Source: JACCTU01 sp963848525 (GTDB taxonomy: Bacteria; Actinomycetota; Thermoleophilia; Gaiellales; Gaiellaceae). From it: 64,000 bases of DNA. The notes below the pieces were generated by a model. The model saw nothing but the letters and a program-made list of their open reading frames with translations, was not told where the DNA came from and searched no databases. The position numbers and the translations under genes are program-made. Below, one piece after another: positions 52,394 to 61,194 of the stretch. Position 1 is the stretch's first letter, and each line of letters starts with the position of its first letter. The DNA is taken from positions 62,001-126,000 of the forward strand of contig CAWKDZ010000003.1 of assembly GCA_963848525.1 (NCBI GenBank). The letters are read 5' to 3'.

Positions 52394-53371
52394 GTGACCA
52401 ACGTCGCCGCCGCGCCCGAGCTCCAGCTGGAGCAGCACCGAACCGAGCTGACCGCCTACTGCTACCGGATGCTCGGCTCGGCGTTCGACGCCGAGGACGC
52501 CGTGCAGGAGACGATGGTGCGCGCGTGGCGCGGCTTCGACCGCTTCGAGGGTCGGTCGGCGCTGCGTTCGTGGCTCTACCGGATCGCGACCAACGTCTGC
52601 CTCGACATGCTCGAGGGGCGCGAGCGACGGGCGCGCCCGATGGACCTCGGCCCGGCGCGCGAGCCGATCGTGGCGAACCTGAACACCTTGCCCGAGGTGA
52701 CCTGGATCGAGCCGATCCCGGACACGCGCGCGGTGCCGGACGACGGCGATCCCGCGGAGGTCGCGGTCGCGCGCGAGACGATCCGGCTCGCGTTCGTGGC
52801 GGCCCTCCAGCACCTGCCGCCACGTCAGCGCGCCGTGCTGATCCTCTGCGAGGTGCTGCGCTGGAAGGCGTCGGAGGTCGCCGAGCTGCTCGAGACGACG
52901 GTCGCGTCGGTGAACAGCGCGCTCCAGCGCGCGCGCGCGACGCTCGAGGCGAGCAACGCCGTCGCCGCCGAGACGTCGCCGTCGGTCGACGAGGCAGACG
53001 CGGAGCTCCTCGCCCGTTACGTCGACGCGTTCCAGCGCTACGACATCGAGGCGCTGACGGCGCTCGTCCACGAGGACGCGACCCAGTCGATGCCGCCGTT
53101 CGACCTCTGGCTCAGCGGACGCGACGACATCTTCACGTGGTGGTTCGGCCCGGGGATCGGCTGCCGCGACTCGAAGGTGATCCCGACGATCGGGGCGAAC
53201 GGCGCGCCGGCGTTCGGCCAGTACAAGCCGAGCGAGACCGGCGACGGCTACGAGCCCTGGGCGCTTCAGGTGCTTCGGGTCGAGGACGGCAGGATCGCCG
53301 AGTTCACGTTCTTCCTCGACACCGAGCGGCTCTTCCCGCTCTTCGGGCTGCCGCTCGAGTTCGACGGCTAA
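52394..53371 (+). CDS. ECF sigma factor with C-terminal SnoaL-like domain (SigJ/SigG type)
   Basis: A 325-residue sigma factor. Region 2: ELTAYCYRMLGSAFDAEDAVQETMVRAWRGFDRFEGRSALRSWLYRIATNVCLDML. Region 4: LAFVAALQHLPPRQRAVLILCEVLRWKASEVAELLETTVASVNSALQRARATL. A SnoaL-like domain follows from about residue 205 (LLARYVDAFQRYDIEALTALVHEDATQSMPPF), which in this group replaces a separate anti-sigma factor. GTG at 52394. No anti-sigma gene lies next to it, as expected. Confidence 0.92.
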   Translation: MTNVAAAPELQLEQHRTELTAYCYRMLGSAFDAEDAVQETMVRAWRGFDRFEGRSALRSWLYRIATNVCLDMLEGRERRARPMDLGPAREPIVANLNTLPEVTWIEPIPDTRAVPDDGDPAEVAVARETIRLAFVAALQHLPPRQRAVLILCEVLRWKASEVAELLETTVASVNSALQRARATLEASNAVAAETSPSVDEADAELLARYVDAFQRYDIEALTALVHEDATQSMPPFDLWLSGRDDIFTWWFGPGIGCRDSKVIPTIGANGAPAFGQYKPSETGDGYEPWALQVLRVEDGRIAEFTFFLDTERLFPLFGLPLEFDG

Positions 53372-53724
53372 TCCGGCAGCACTTCCGTCAGGCCCATGAA
53401 GGCGACGAGCTCGCGCAGCTCGTCGGAGGCGTTGCGGAAGCGGACCACGCAACCGTGCCGCCTCGCCGCGAGCTGGAGCCGGCAGAGCGCGTCGACCGTG
53501 ACCGCGTCCGGCTCGATCCCGCGCACGTCGCAGAACGCGACGTCGGGCCGGGCGTCGCCGAGCAGCTTGCAGACACGGTCGCAGAGCCCGGGCAAGTCGT
53601 CCCGCGCGATCGGGCCCTCGATCGCGAACGCGATCGTGGTCGGGGGCCTCTTCACCATCTGGAAGTAAGACCCCGGAAGCCGGCGAGACTCATCGGTCGC
53701 AGGCCGGTCGTAGACGTAGGGCAT
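53368..53724 (-). CDS. STAS-domain protein
   Basis: A 118-residue STAS-like protein: TIAFAIEGPIARDDLPGLCDRVCKLLGD, then PDVAFCDVRGIEPDAVTVDALCRLQLAARRHGCVVRFRNAS. The phospho-Ser position of SpoIIAA proteins (DSSG) is not kept (DAVTV), so classical phosphorylation control is unlikely. It converges with the SigJ-like gene (4-base overlap) and diverges from a cupin gene 9 bases away. Whether it acts on that sigma factor is unknown. Confidence 0.72.
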   Translation of the reverse strand: MPYVYDRPATDESRRLPGSYFQMVKRPPTTIAFAIEGPIARDDLPGLCDRVCKLLGDARPDVAFCDVRGIEPDAVTVDALCRLQLAARRHGCVVRFRNASDELRELVAFMGLTEVLPD

Positions 53725-53733
53725 GATTGCCGA

Positions 53734-54198
53734 ATGAAGACCTTCAATCTCAACAGCGACGAGTGGGACGGGACGAGGGACCGCGAGGGCTGGCGCGTCA
53801 AGGGCGTGCTCGTCGGCCAACGCATCGGCGGTGAGCTAGTCGGCGCGACCATGTCCGAGGTCGAGCCTGGCAGCAGGCTCTGGCCTTACCACACGCACTA
53901 CCTGAACGAGGAGTGGGTGATCGTGCTCCGCGGCGAGCCCACGCTGCGCACGCCCGACGGTGAGCAGGTGTTGAAGGAGGGTGACGTCGTCTGCTTTCCG
54001 CGGGGCAAGGACGGTGCGCATCAGATCATCAACCGAACGGACTCAACCATTCGCGTGCTCATGCTCTCGTCGATGATCCCCGGCGAGATCATCGAGTACC
54101 TCGACACTGGAAAGATTCTCGCCAAGGGCGCCGCGGACGAAGACATCATGTTCGCGAGGCCCGGGCCCACGCCCGAGTACTGGGAAGGCGAGGACTAA
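53734..54198 (+). CDS. Cupin-domain protein
   Basis: A 154-residue single cupin. Motif 1 is WPYHTHYLNEEWVIVLRGEPTLRTPDGEQVL (His pair and Glu for metal) and motif 2 VVCFPRGKDGAHQIIN. Metal-binding residues look intact. Resembles a second cupin in the window (57104-57571), which shares the pattern HxxxxxEE...LxGxPTxRTPxGEE. Function of this small group is not known. ATG at 53734 opens divergently from the STAS gene. Confidence 0.82.
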   Translation: MKTFNLNSDEWDGTRDREGWRVKGVLVGQRIGGELVGATMSEVEPGSRLWPYHTHYLNEEWVIVLRGEPTLRTPDGEQVLKEGDVVCFPRGKDGAHQIINRTDSTIRVLMLSSMIPGEIIEYLDTGKILAKGAADEDIMFARPGPTPEYWEGED

Positions 54199-54207
54199 CC
54201 ACCCGCC

Positions 54208-54696
54208 GTGCGGGAGGGCTCGGGACAGCTTGTCCTACGCGAGATCGAAGATCGTGATCTCGACGTGCTGTTCGAGCACTCGAGGGATCGCGACGCGATA
54301 CGGATGGCCGCGTTCACCTCGCCGGAGGCCGATGATCGAACGAAGTTCGAGCAACGGTGGGCGCGGCTGAGGCGCGACGGCTCTACGACGAACAGGGTCG
54401 TCGAGGTCGACGGTCGGGTTGTGGGTCACATTGCGAGCTTCGACTTGGAGGGTCACCGCGAGGTCACCTACTGGATCGGACGTGAAGATTGGGGCCGCGG
54501 CATTGCCACGCGTGCCCTACAGGAGCTCTTGCAGCTGGAGGCAACCCGTCCGCTTTACGCTCGCGCTGCGAGCGACAACGCCGCGTCGATCCGCGTGTTG
54601 ACGAAGTGCGGTTTCCTTGTCGTGGGCGAGGGGCGCGGGTTCGCTCATGGGCGCAACGAGGAAACGGACGAGGTCGTGCTCCGACTCGATGCATGA
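54208..54696 (+). CDS. GNAT-family N-acetyltransferase (RimJ/RimL-like)
   Basis: A 162-residue acetyltransferase: LVLREIEDRDLDVLFEHSRD at the N-terminus, GHIASFDLEGHREVTYWIGREDWGRGIATRALQELLQ holding the acetyl-CoA loop (WGRGIAT), and AASDNAASIRVLTKCGFLVVGE. Coenzyme binding and the family fold are clear; the acceptor substrate is unknown. GTG at 54208 lies 9 bases after the cupin stop. Confidence 0.88.
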   Translation: MREGSGQLVLREIEDRDLDVLFEHSRDRDAIRMAAFTSPEADDRTKFEQRWARLRRDGSTTNRVVEVDGRVVGHIASFDLEGHREVTYWIGREDWGRGIATRALQELLQLEATRPLYARAASDNAASIRVLTKCGFLVVGEGRGFAHGRNEETDEVVLRLDA

Positions 54697-54744
54697 CCCC
54701 AAGCTGCCCTCGGCTGGGCCAGCGTTCGGGAAAAGTTCAACCCG

Positions 54745-55182
54745 CTAGCCGATCTGCTCGGCCAGCCCGATGAGGATGCCCTCAGGGCCTCGGACGTAAC
54801 AGAGCCGGTACTGGTCCTCGTACTGCGCCAGTTCACCAACCAACTCGGCTCCGTGCGAGCGGAGCCGGGCGAGCGTATCGTCGATGTCCTCCACGGCGAA
54901 CATGATGCGTAGGTAGCCGAGAGCGTTCACCGGGGCGTTCCGGTGGTCGGCGACCGCAGGCGGCGTGAGAAATCGCGAGATCTCGAGCCGGCTGTGGCCG
55001 TCCGGCGTGCGCATCATGGCGATCTCGACGCGCATGTCGCGCAGTCCAGTGACGCGCTCTGCCCAGTCTCCTTCGATCGTGGCTCGCCCTTCGAGCTCAA
55101 GGCCGAGCTCGGCGAAAAACGAGATAGCGGTATCGAGGGATTCCACCACGATGCCGACGTTGTCCATCCGCTGAAGCGTCAC
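54745..55182 (-). CDS. VOC/glyoxalase-fold protein
   Basis: A 145-residue VOC protein: MDNVGIVVESLDTAISFFAELGLELEGRATIEGDW, EIAMMRTPDGHSRLEISRFLTPP, and the late AQYEDQYRLCYVRGPEGILIGLAEQIG. Glu in RLEISRF and in GILIGLAEQ match VOC metal-ligand positions. Start at 55182 (GTG) or the internal ATG at 55167. It lies between the GNAT gene (convergent) and the metallo-hydrolase-like gene (divergent). Third of four VOC-like proteins in the accessory region. Confidence 0.82.
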   Translation of the reverse strand: MTLQRMDNVGIVVESLDTAISFFAELGLELEGRATIEGDWAERVTGLRDMRVEIAMMRTPDGHSRLEISRFLTPPAVADHRNAPVNALGYLRIMFAVEDIDDTLARLRSHGAELVGELAQYEDQYRLCYVRGPEGILIGLAEQIG

Positions 55183-55259
55183 GCGGCCGACTCTAGTCCT
55201 GTTGTCGCTTGGACAGGCTCACCGGACGTCTCCATGCCCGCAGACATAGCATCCCGTCG

Positions 55260-55898
55260 ATGCATGAGCTGCGCCCCGGCGTCTGGCATTGGCAGTCGCC
55301 GCACCCAGGCTGGAACGAGGAGGAGTGGTGGCCCGAGCTCGTCTCGTCATACGCGATCGAGCTCGGCGACGACTTCCTGTTGTTCGACCCGCTCTCCGTT
55401 CCCGACGAGTTGCGTGAGCGCGCGACCGCCGTCGTCCTGACGGCGCCCTATCACGAGCGCGATGCACGTCGGCTTGGCCTCCCGGTGCACACGCCGCCCG
55501 CGGACACCTGGGAGGACTGGGTCGAGAAGTTCGGCATCGACCCCGACCGCGTGCGCGGCATGGAGAGCGAGGACCTCGCCTGGCTGCGCGCCGGCGAAGG
55601 CGAAGGACACTTTCACGGTCCCGGCGCGTGGCCGTTCGGCATCAGCGCGTACGCGGGCCGCGAGGACAACGACCTCATCCTCTGGCTGCCGTCGATCGGC
55701 GCGATCGTCACCGGCGACTCGCTCTCCGACTTCGGCGCTGGACTGGACATCCAGCTCGGCGGTCGCAAGCACGTGACGCGCGACGATGTCGTCCGAGGGC
55801 TCCGTCCGCTGCTCGACCTGCCGGTCGAGCTCGTGCTGCCCGCGCACGGCGAGCCGACGGATCGCGCGGCGCTCGAGCGCGTGCTTTCGTTTGGCTGA
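55260..55898 (+). CDS. Metallo-beta-lactamase-like protein lacking the HxHxDH motif
   Basis: A 212-residue MBL-fold relative. HELRPGVWHWQSPHPGWNEEEWWPELVSSYAIELGDDFLLFDPL is the N-terminal sandwich and VELVLPAHGEPTDRAALERVL the terminal PAHG motif. Where metal hydrolases have HxHxDH, this protein has LTAPYHERDARRLGLP, so a dinuclear zinc site is not complete. ATG at 55260 is preferred to the upstream start at 55209. The role is unknown; a non-hydrolytic or mono-metal function is likely. Confidence 0.72.
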   Translation: MHELRPGVWHWQSPHPGWNEEEWWPELVSSYAIELGDDFLLFDPLSVPDELRERATAVVLTAPYHERDARRLGLPVHTPPADTWEDWVEKFGIDPDRVRGMESEDLAWLRAGEGEGHFHGPGAWPFGISAYAGREDNDLILWLPSIGAIVTGDSLSDFGAGLDIQLGGRKHVTRDDVVRGLRPLLDLPVELVLPAHGEPTDRAALERVLSFG

Positions 55899-55910
55899 CC
55901 TCCTGCAGGT

Positions 55911-56516
55911 CTAGGACGTCTGCACGGGATAGCGCAGATGCGTGACACCCACACCGGTGGCGACTGTCGGATTCCCGAGGACGGCCGGTGTGTTCGCGAG
56001 GTGGTCGAACAGCTGCACTCCTGAGCCCAGCAACACGGCAGCCAGATCGATGTGGATCTCGTCGAGCAGCCCGGCGTTCAGGCACTGCTGGATCGTTTGG
56101 GCACCGTGCACCAACACGGCCTTCGTGCCGGCAGCCGATTTCGCTCGAGCAACGGCGCTTTCGATGCCGTCGGTGACGAACTGGACTGTCGAGCCCGGTC
56201 GTGGCCAGCCGTCGGGCACGTCGTGGGTGACGACGACAGTGGGCACATCCCACGAGTGCTGGCCCCCGTAGCCGTCGGCGACCTCGAACGTGCGCCGACC
56301 GATGAGAAAGGCGCCTGTCTCATCCATCAAGCCCCTCAGGTGGTCGGCGCTCGGCGACGAGACGTGGAACGTCATGCTCGACGAGAGGTCCGACCTCGGT
56401 GTGGGGACTTCGACGTCGCCCGAGAAGTACCAGTCGAAAACCTCGGCGACCCCGTCGTTCGCGTCGGCGACGTACCCGTCGAGAGACATCGACATGAATG
56501 CGACCACCTTGGTCAT
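55911..56516 (-). CDS. Dihydrofolate-reductase-like (RibD C-terminal) family protein
   Basis: A 201-residue protein of the YwjB/YyaP group: KVVAFMSMSLDGYVADANDGVAEVFDW, GAFLIGRRTFEVADGYGG, VFVTDGIESAVARAKSAAGTKAVLVHGAQTIQQCL and LDEIHIDLAAVLLGSGVQLFDH. These bind NADPH and reduce unidentified substrates; true folate reduction has not been shown for most. ATG at 56516 is clear. It is followed upstream on the same strand, after about 100 bases, by the RES-domain gene. Confidence 0.87.
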   Translation of the reverse strand: MTKVVAFMSMSLDGYVADANDGVAEVFDWYFSGDVEVPTPRSDLSSSMTFHVSSPSADHLRGLMDETGAFLIGRRTFEVADGYGGQHSWDVPTVVVTHDVPDGWPRPGSTVQFVTDGIESAVARAKSAAGTKAVLVHGAQTIQQCLNAGLLDEIHIDLAAVLLGSGVQLFDHLANTPAVLGNPTVATGVGVTHLRYPVQTS

Positions 56517-56622
56517 GGTGCAGCTCCATCGACGGAGACGAGCGTCGTGGTCGTCGGTTTCATGGGTTCGTCCTTTCTCTCGTGGTGGCCTTCCTCGTTA
56601 CGACCGCACCGAGGCGCGGATC

Positions 56623-57079
56623 TCATCGGTCGTAGCGGGCCTTCAGCGGCGGGGTGTGAAGGCATTCGGCAAAGCTGAAAGGCCGCGTGGCGAGCGGCGG
56701 CACACGCGGCGCATCGCGGTGAGTCGGGTTCATCAGCACCACGTCCGCCTCGGGCAGGACCTTCGAGCGCACCGCGGCGAGCAAGGAGCGGCGCTCCGTC
56801 AGCCAGCGCATGACGTAAGCGCGGATCGCCTCCTCGCCCTGGTCGTCCGGGACGCGGTCGGGCGTGGCGTCGATCTCGGTCCACCCGAGAAGGTAATCGT
56901 CGGGAACTTCCGGCCGGATCGCGCGGCAGGTAGCGGAGCGCGACCAGCACGGCGAGGCCGGCCTCGGAAGCGAAATTCACCACCGGAACCCCCGGCGGGG
57001 TATAGCGCCCGCCGTGCCGCAGCGTCCCCGCCCCGTCGAGCGCTGTGTGCGCCGCGCGGGTGAGACGCCAGAGCTTCAT
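56623..57079 (-). CDS. RES-domain protein (NAD-phosphorolysing toxin family), frameshifted
   Basis: Start MKLWRLTRAAHTALDGAGTLRHGGRYTPPG is the RES hallmark (Arg in GGRYTPPG), followed by PVVNFASEAGLAVLVALRYLP. One extra base at about 56918-56926 breaks the frame; the continuation reads IRPEVPDDYLLGWTEID, then AYVMRWLTERRSLLAAVRSKVLPEADVVLMNPTH, to a stop at 56623. Rejoined length is 151, full size for RES. RES proteins of the ParT/MbcT type destroy NAD+ and need an adjacent Xre/ParS antitoxin, but the gene upstream here is a cupin. As sequenced, the toxin is broken. Confidence 0.72.
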
Positions 57080-57103
57080 CCCCCGAGTTTGAACGAGAAC
57101 GAT

Positions 57104-57571
57104 CTACTCGATCGGGATCTCGAAGCGAGCGATGATTCCGGCGTCGCCGCCTTCGGGCACCGGACGTTCGGGATGGCGGGTCGCCACCCATGCGACTCCC
57201 CGCTCGGGGTAAGCGACAACATCGGGAAAGCGCTTGGAGGAGATGGCGAGCAGCCGGGCCGCCTCGTCGGTTGGGTTCGAGAAGTCGTGCAGCCCGTCCG
57301 GGCCTTCAGGGAAGTACACGACATCTCCCGGCGAAAGCTGCTCTTCGCCCTCCGGGGTGCGCACGGTCGGTGTACCGGCGAGGACGAAGAACATCTCTTC
57401 CACGCCGTAGTGCATGTGCAACGGGCCTCCTTGCGCGCCTGGCAGAAGCTCGCGCAGAGAGGCTCCGAGGACGTCCGCTCCAAACGCGTGCCCGAACCAG
57501 CGAGCGCGCACCCGATCGTCGTCGTTCACCTCATCCCAGGGTTCGTCGGCCAGGAAGTTCAAGCGGTGCAT
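57104..57571 (-). CDS. Cupin-domain protein
   Basis: A 155-residue cupin: HRLNFLADEPWDEVNDDDRV, then GGPLHMHYGVEEMFFVLAGTPTVRTPEGEEQL (metal His pair and Glu) and VVYFPEGPDGLHDFSNPTDE (last His). Related to the cupin at 53734-54198. ATG at 57571, 52 bases from the divergent winged-helix gene. It precedes the RES gene by 24 bases on the same strand, in the place where an antitoxin would be expected. There is no evidence that it is one. Confidence 0.82.
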   Translation of the reverse strand: MHRLNFLADEPWDEVNDDDRVRARWFGHAFGADVLGASLRELLPGAQGGPLHMHYGVEEMFFVLAGTPTVRTPEGEEQLSPGDVVYFPEGPDGLHDFSNPTDEAARLLAISSKRFPDVVAYPERGVAWVATRHPERPVPEGGDAGIIARFEIPIE

Positions 57572-57623
57572 GGCTCCTCCGTCTCGATTCGCCGGTGCGG
57601 GTCGGGAGAAAAGTAACTCTGTA

Positions 57624-58733
57624 GTGACCGCCGAGATCCTCGAGCGCCGCGCGCTCAATCGAGCGCTGCTCCAACGGCAACTGCTGCTCGAGCGCGTCGC
57701 CGCGCCGGTGGCCGACGTCGTCGAGCTCCTCGTCGGCCTCCAGGCACAGGAACCGCTGCCGCCGTACCTCGGGCTCTGGGCTCGCATCGACGGCTTCGAC
57801 CCGCACGAGCTCGGAAGGATGCTGATCGAGCGCGAAGCCGTGCGGCTGACGCTGATGCGCGGCACCGTCCACCTGGTCACGGTCCGCGACGCGCTCGTCC
57901 TGCGACCGCTCGTGCAGATCGTGATCGAGCGCGTGCACAACGGCGCGTTCGGCCGGCGCATGGGCGGCGCCGACCCGACGGAGCTCGCCGCCGCCGTGCG
58001 GGAGCTCCTCGCCGAGGAGGCGCTGGGCGCGCGCGAGCTCGGCCGGCGCCTGGTCGAGCGCGGGATCGGCGAGGACGTGGAGGCGATCGGCAACGCCGCG
58101 CGAGTCCACGTCCCGCTCGTGCAGGTGCCTCCCCGCGGCGTCTGGGGCGAGCGCGGCGGAGCGCGGTACGCGCCGCTCGAGTCGTGGACCGGCCGCGAGC
58201 TCGAGCGCGAGCCGTCGATCGACGACGTCGTGCTCCGCTACCTGCGCGCGTTCGGTCCGGCCTCCGTCAAGGACATGCAGTACTGGTGCGGCCTGACGAG
58301 GCTCAAGGCGGTGTTCGAGCGGCTGCGCGCGGAGCTCGTCGCCTTCCGCGACGAGGAGGGAGCCGAGCTCTTCGACCTACCCGAGGCGCCGCGACCGGGC
58401 CCGGACGTTCCGGCGCCGGTGCGCTTCCTCGGCGAGTACGACAACGTGCTGCTCGGGCACGCGGACCGCCGGCGGCTGATCCCCAAGGGCTTCCCGTGGC
58501 AGGAGATGCTCGCGCACGGCCGCTTCGTCAACAACGTGCTCGTCGACGGGACGCTGCGCGCGACCTGGTGGATCGAGCGGGAGGAGAAGGGTCGCTCGAC
58601 GCTCGGGATCCGCCCGTTCGGGAAGCTCTCCCGTGCCGAGCGCGCAGACGTGGCGGCCGAGGCGGAGCGCGTGGTCGAGCTCGTCGCCGCGGACGCCGAC
58701 CGGCGCGACGTGCGCTTCGAGGCTCCGGTCTAG
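57624..58733 (+). CDS. Winged-helix DNA-binding domain protein (HTH_42/AlkZ-like family)
   Basis: A 369-residue protein starting ILERRALNRALLQRQLLLER, with VVELLVGLQAQEPLPPYLGLWARI and MRGTVHLVTVRDALVLRPLV. The C-terminal half holds EYDNVLLGHADRRRLIP and FVNNVLVDGTLRATWWIERE. This matches the HTH_42 (DUF1006) family, which includes the DNA glycosylases AlkZ and YcaQ that unhook crosslinks. The catalytic QxQ motif of AlkZ/YcaQ appears as LQAQEP. A repair or self-resistance role is possible. GTG at 57624; the stop overlaps a convergent gene by 4 bases. Confidence 0.85.
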   Translation: MTAEILERRALNRALLQRQLLLERVAAPVADVVELLVGLQAQEPLPPYLGLWARIDGFDPHELGRMLIEREAVRLTLMRGTVHLVTVRDALVLRPLVQIVIERVHNGAFGRRMGGADPTELAAAVRELLAEEALGARELGRRLVERGIGEDVEAIGNAARVHVPLVQVPPRGVWGERGGARYAPLESWTGRELEREPSIDDVVLRYLRAFGPASVKDMQYWCGLTRLKAVFERLRAELVAFRDEEGAELFDLPEAPRPGPDVPAPVRFLGEYDNVLLGHADRRRLIPKGFPWQEMLAHGRFVNNVLVDGTLRATWWIEREEKGRSTLGIRPFGKLSRAERADVAAEAERVVELVAADADRRDVRFEAPV

Positions 58734-59356
58734 GCGTCGGCCAAGAGCCCGGCGACGTACCACTCGTCGAGCGGGTCGAAGATGTCGTACGCCTGGCCGA
58801 CGACCGCGATCACCTCGAGCGGATGCGGGCAGATCACCTCGTCGGCCTCGGCGCGGATGCGGGCGAGGCCGTCGACATGGCCGACGGGCGTCGCCGCGAT
58901 CAGGCGCTTCACGTCCTCGGCGCGCGCCCAGCGGCACGCGGCCGCGAGCGTCAGGCCCGTGATCAGGCCGTCGTCGACGACGACGGCCGTTCGCCCTGCG
59001 ACGGGCAGCGTGCGGTGCTCGAGCCGCGCCTCGAGCACCTCGGCGGCCCGGCGCGCCCGCGCGAGCGCCGACTCGACCTCGGCGTCCGGCACGCCGTGTC
59101 CTTCGCGCAGGTAGGGCGGGCCGTTCGCCGTCGCGCCGCCGACGCGGACGCCGCCCGCGTTGACCCGCTCGACGTCGACCGCCGTCAGCGGCGCCTCGAG
59201 CGCCCGCGCGACCTCGGCCGCGACCGCGACGCCGCCGCGCGCGACGCCGACGACGATCGGCTCGACCAGCTCCAGCTCGGCCACCGACTCGGCCAAGGCT
59301 CTGCCGGCGGCCGCGCGGTCGCGGTAGACGGGCGGGATCCAGGGGACGAGCCGCAT
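58730..59356 (-). CDS. Phosphoribosyltransferase-family protein
   Basis: A 208-residue type I PRTase. The PRPP loop is AVVVDDGLITGLTLAAA (DDGxxTG), and VVGVARGGVAVAAEVARAL is the N-terminal PPi loop. Nucleotide-salvage specificity motifs are not evident. Proteins of this kind are often found beside dienelactone-hydrolase or HSP20-like genes and have uncertain substrates. ATG at 59356. It diverges from the CAAX-type protease gene by 50 bases. Confidence 0.83.
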   Translation of the reverse strand: MRLVPWIPPVYRDRAAAGRALAESVAELELVEPIVVGVARGGVAVAAEVARALEAPLTAVDVERVNAGGVRVGGATANGPPYLREGHGVPDAEVESALARARRAAEVLEARLEHRTLPVAGRTAVVVDDGLITGLTLAAACRWARAEDVKRLIAATPVGHVDGLARIRAEADEVICPHPLEVIAVVGQAYDIFDPLDEWYVAGLLADA

Positions 59357-59406
59357 GCGGCCGATTCTGTTGAACCGGCGCGGCGAACGCGTCATCGTCG
59401 CAAGCC

Positions 59407-60245
59407 TTGCGGGACGCCATCGCTCGTCACCCGATCGCCGCCTTCCTGATCATCAGCATCGCGTCGAACCTGGCGGCCGCGCTGACGCCGGGCCTGAACG
59501 ACGTCGAGCTGCCGTTCGGCGCGCCGCTCTTCGGCGTCGTCGGCGGGTTCCTCGGCGTCGGGCTCGCGGCGTTCGTCGTGACCGCCGCGGCGGACGGCCG
59601 CCCGGCGTCAATGACCTTGCGCGGCGGACGCTGCGCTGGCGCGTGCCGGTTCGCTGGTGGCTGCTCGCGCTGTTCGGCGTTCCCGTCGCGGCCACACTCG
59701 TGGCCCTCGCGGTCTACGGAGGCGAGGCTATGGAGGCGCCCGACGGCGGCTGGCCGGCCGCGCTGGTCGACGTGCTCGTGGTCTTCGTGCTCCAGCTGCT
59801 GCTCTTCCAGCTCGCGGAGGAGATCGGCTGGACCGGCTTCCTCCAGGAGCGGCTCTGGGACCGCTACACGGGTCTGAAGCTGAGCGCGCTCGTCGCGCTT
59901 CCGTGGGCCGTCTGGCACGTACCGGAGTTCTTCGCGGACGAGGGCTGGACGCTCGAGAGCCTCGCGATCGCCCCGATCTTCCTGGTCTTCGAGTTCGTCT
60001 CGCTCTTCTTCGCCCGGGTGCTGTTCGTCTGGCTCTACGACCGAGCCCTGCACAGCGTCCTGATCGTCGCAGTCATGCACGCGAGCTTCGACGCCTCGAT
60101 CGGCGAGCTCTCGGACGACATCGTTCCCGGATCGGACACGGCGCGCCTACTGATCCTGAGCGGCGTGATCGTCGGAGCTGCGGTCGCGATCATCGTCGCG
60201 ACGAGGGGGCGGATCAAGAGCTCGGCCCAGCCGCCGATTCCTTGA
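59407..60245 (+). CDS. CPBP/CAAX-type intramembrane metalloprotease, frameshifted
   Basis: A membrane protein of 279 residues when rejoined. TTG at 59407 starts RDAIARHPIAAFLIISIASNL. At about 59593-59610 one base is missing: TAAADGRP continues as GVNDLARRTLRWRVPVRWWLLALFG in the other frame. The CPBP motifs are intact: EEIGWTGFLQERLWDR (motif 1, EExxxR type), WAVWHVPEFF (motif 2, His) and VMHASFDASIG (motif 4, His/Asn-like). It may process membrane proteins or protect against bacteriocins. Its 3' end overlaps the WYL regulator gene by 32 bases. Confidence 0.8.
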
Positions 60246-61176
60246 GCCGTTCCGCGAGCTCACGGACGCTCGTCCGCAGCTCGTCCGGCCGGTTGATCGT
60301 GAACCCGCAGCCCAGGCCGGCGAGGACGCTCGCCATCCACGACAGCGAGCCGACGCGCATGCGCAGCATCGTCCCCAGCTCCGTCTCGAACAGCTCGCCG
60401 AGCGTCGCCGGGATGCGTTCGGCGGCGCGGTCGATCGGGACGTCGAGCAGCACCTCGACCTCCCACTTCCACGGGACCCGCGCGAGCGACCGGCTGACGT
60501 GGGTCACGGCGTCGAAGCCGGCGGCGGCGGGACGCGCCGAGTCGTCTCCAACGGCGAGCCGCTGGATCCGGTCGACCCTGAACACGCGCAGGTCCTCGCG
60601 GCCGTGGTCGTACGCCGCGAGGTACCAGCGACCGCTGTGCACGACGAGCCCGTACGGGCTGAGCTCGCGCTGCGTCTCCTCGCCCTCGAACGACCGGTAC
60701 CGGATCTCCAGCCGTCGGCGTCGGCGGATCGCGTCGGCGAGCAGGAGCACGGACTCCCCGCGCACCGGGACGCCGGACTTCTCCGCGGTCGTGAAGCCGA
60801 GCGTGGTCTCGAGCGCTTCGACGCGGCGACGCAGCCCGGTCGGGAGGACGCGGTTGAGCTTCGTCAGGGCGCTCTCGACCGACTCGGCGCGCTCGATTCC
60901 CAGGCGGGCGCTCGCGAGCAGGCCGAGGACGACGACGACCGCCTCGTCGTCGCTCAGCATCAGCGGCGGCAGCCGGAAGCCGGGGCGCATGCGGTAGCCG
61001 CCGCCGACGCCGCGCTGGCCCTCGACGGGGATGCCGAGGTCCTGGAGCGCGGCGACGTAGCGTCGCACCGTGCGCGCGTCGACCGCGAGCCGCTCGGCCA
61101 GCTCGCGCCCGGTGATCAGCGGCCGGGCCTGGAGCAGCTCGAGCAGCTCCAGCAGACGGGAGGTCGGCGCGAGCAT
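60214..61176 (-). CDS. YafY-type HTH/WYL-domain transcriptional regulator
   Basis: A 320-residue regulator. The N-terminal HTH_11 is RLLELLELLQARPLITGRELAERLAVDARTVRRYVAALQDLGIPVEGQRGVGGGYRM. The WYL domain follows: LEIRYRSFEGEETQRELSPYGLVVHSGRWYLAAYDHGREDLRVFRVDRIQRL, with a WCX C-terminal extension (CGFTINRPDELR). WYL domains sense ligands, often nucleic-acid pieces or small molecules. ATG at 61176 diverges from a DUF1579-like gene 82 bases away, its likely target. The CAAX protease gene overlaps its end. Confidence 0.92.
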   Translation of the reverse strand: MLAPTSRLLELLELLQARPLITGRELAERLAVDARTVRRYVAALQDLGIPVEGQRGVGGGYRMRPGFRLPPLMLSDDEAVVVVLGLLASARLGIERAESVESALTKLNRVLPTGLRRRVEALETTLGFTTAEKSGVPVRGESVLLLADAIRRRRRLEIRYRSFEGEETQRELSPYGLVVHSGRWYLAAYDHGREDLRVFRVDRIQRLAVGDDSARPAAAGFDAVTHVSRSLARVPWKWEVEVLLDVPIDRAAERIPATLGELFETELGTMLRMRVGSLSWMASVLAGLGCGFTINRPDELRTSVRELAERLKESAAGPSS

Positions 61177-61194
61177 CGCTCGAGTCAAGCAGAG

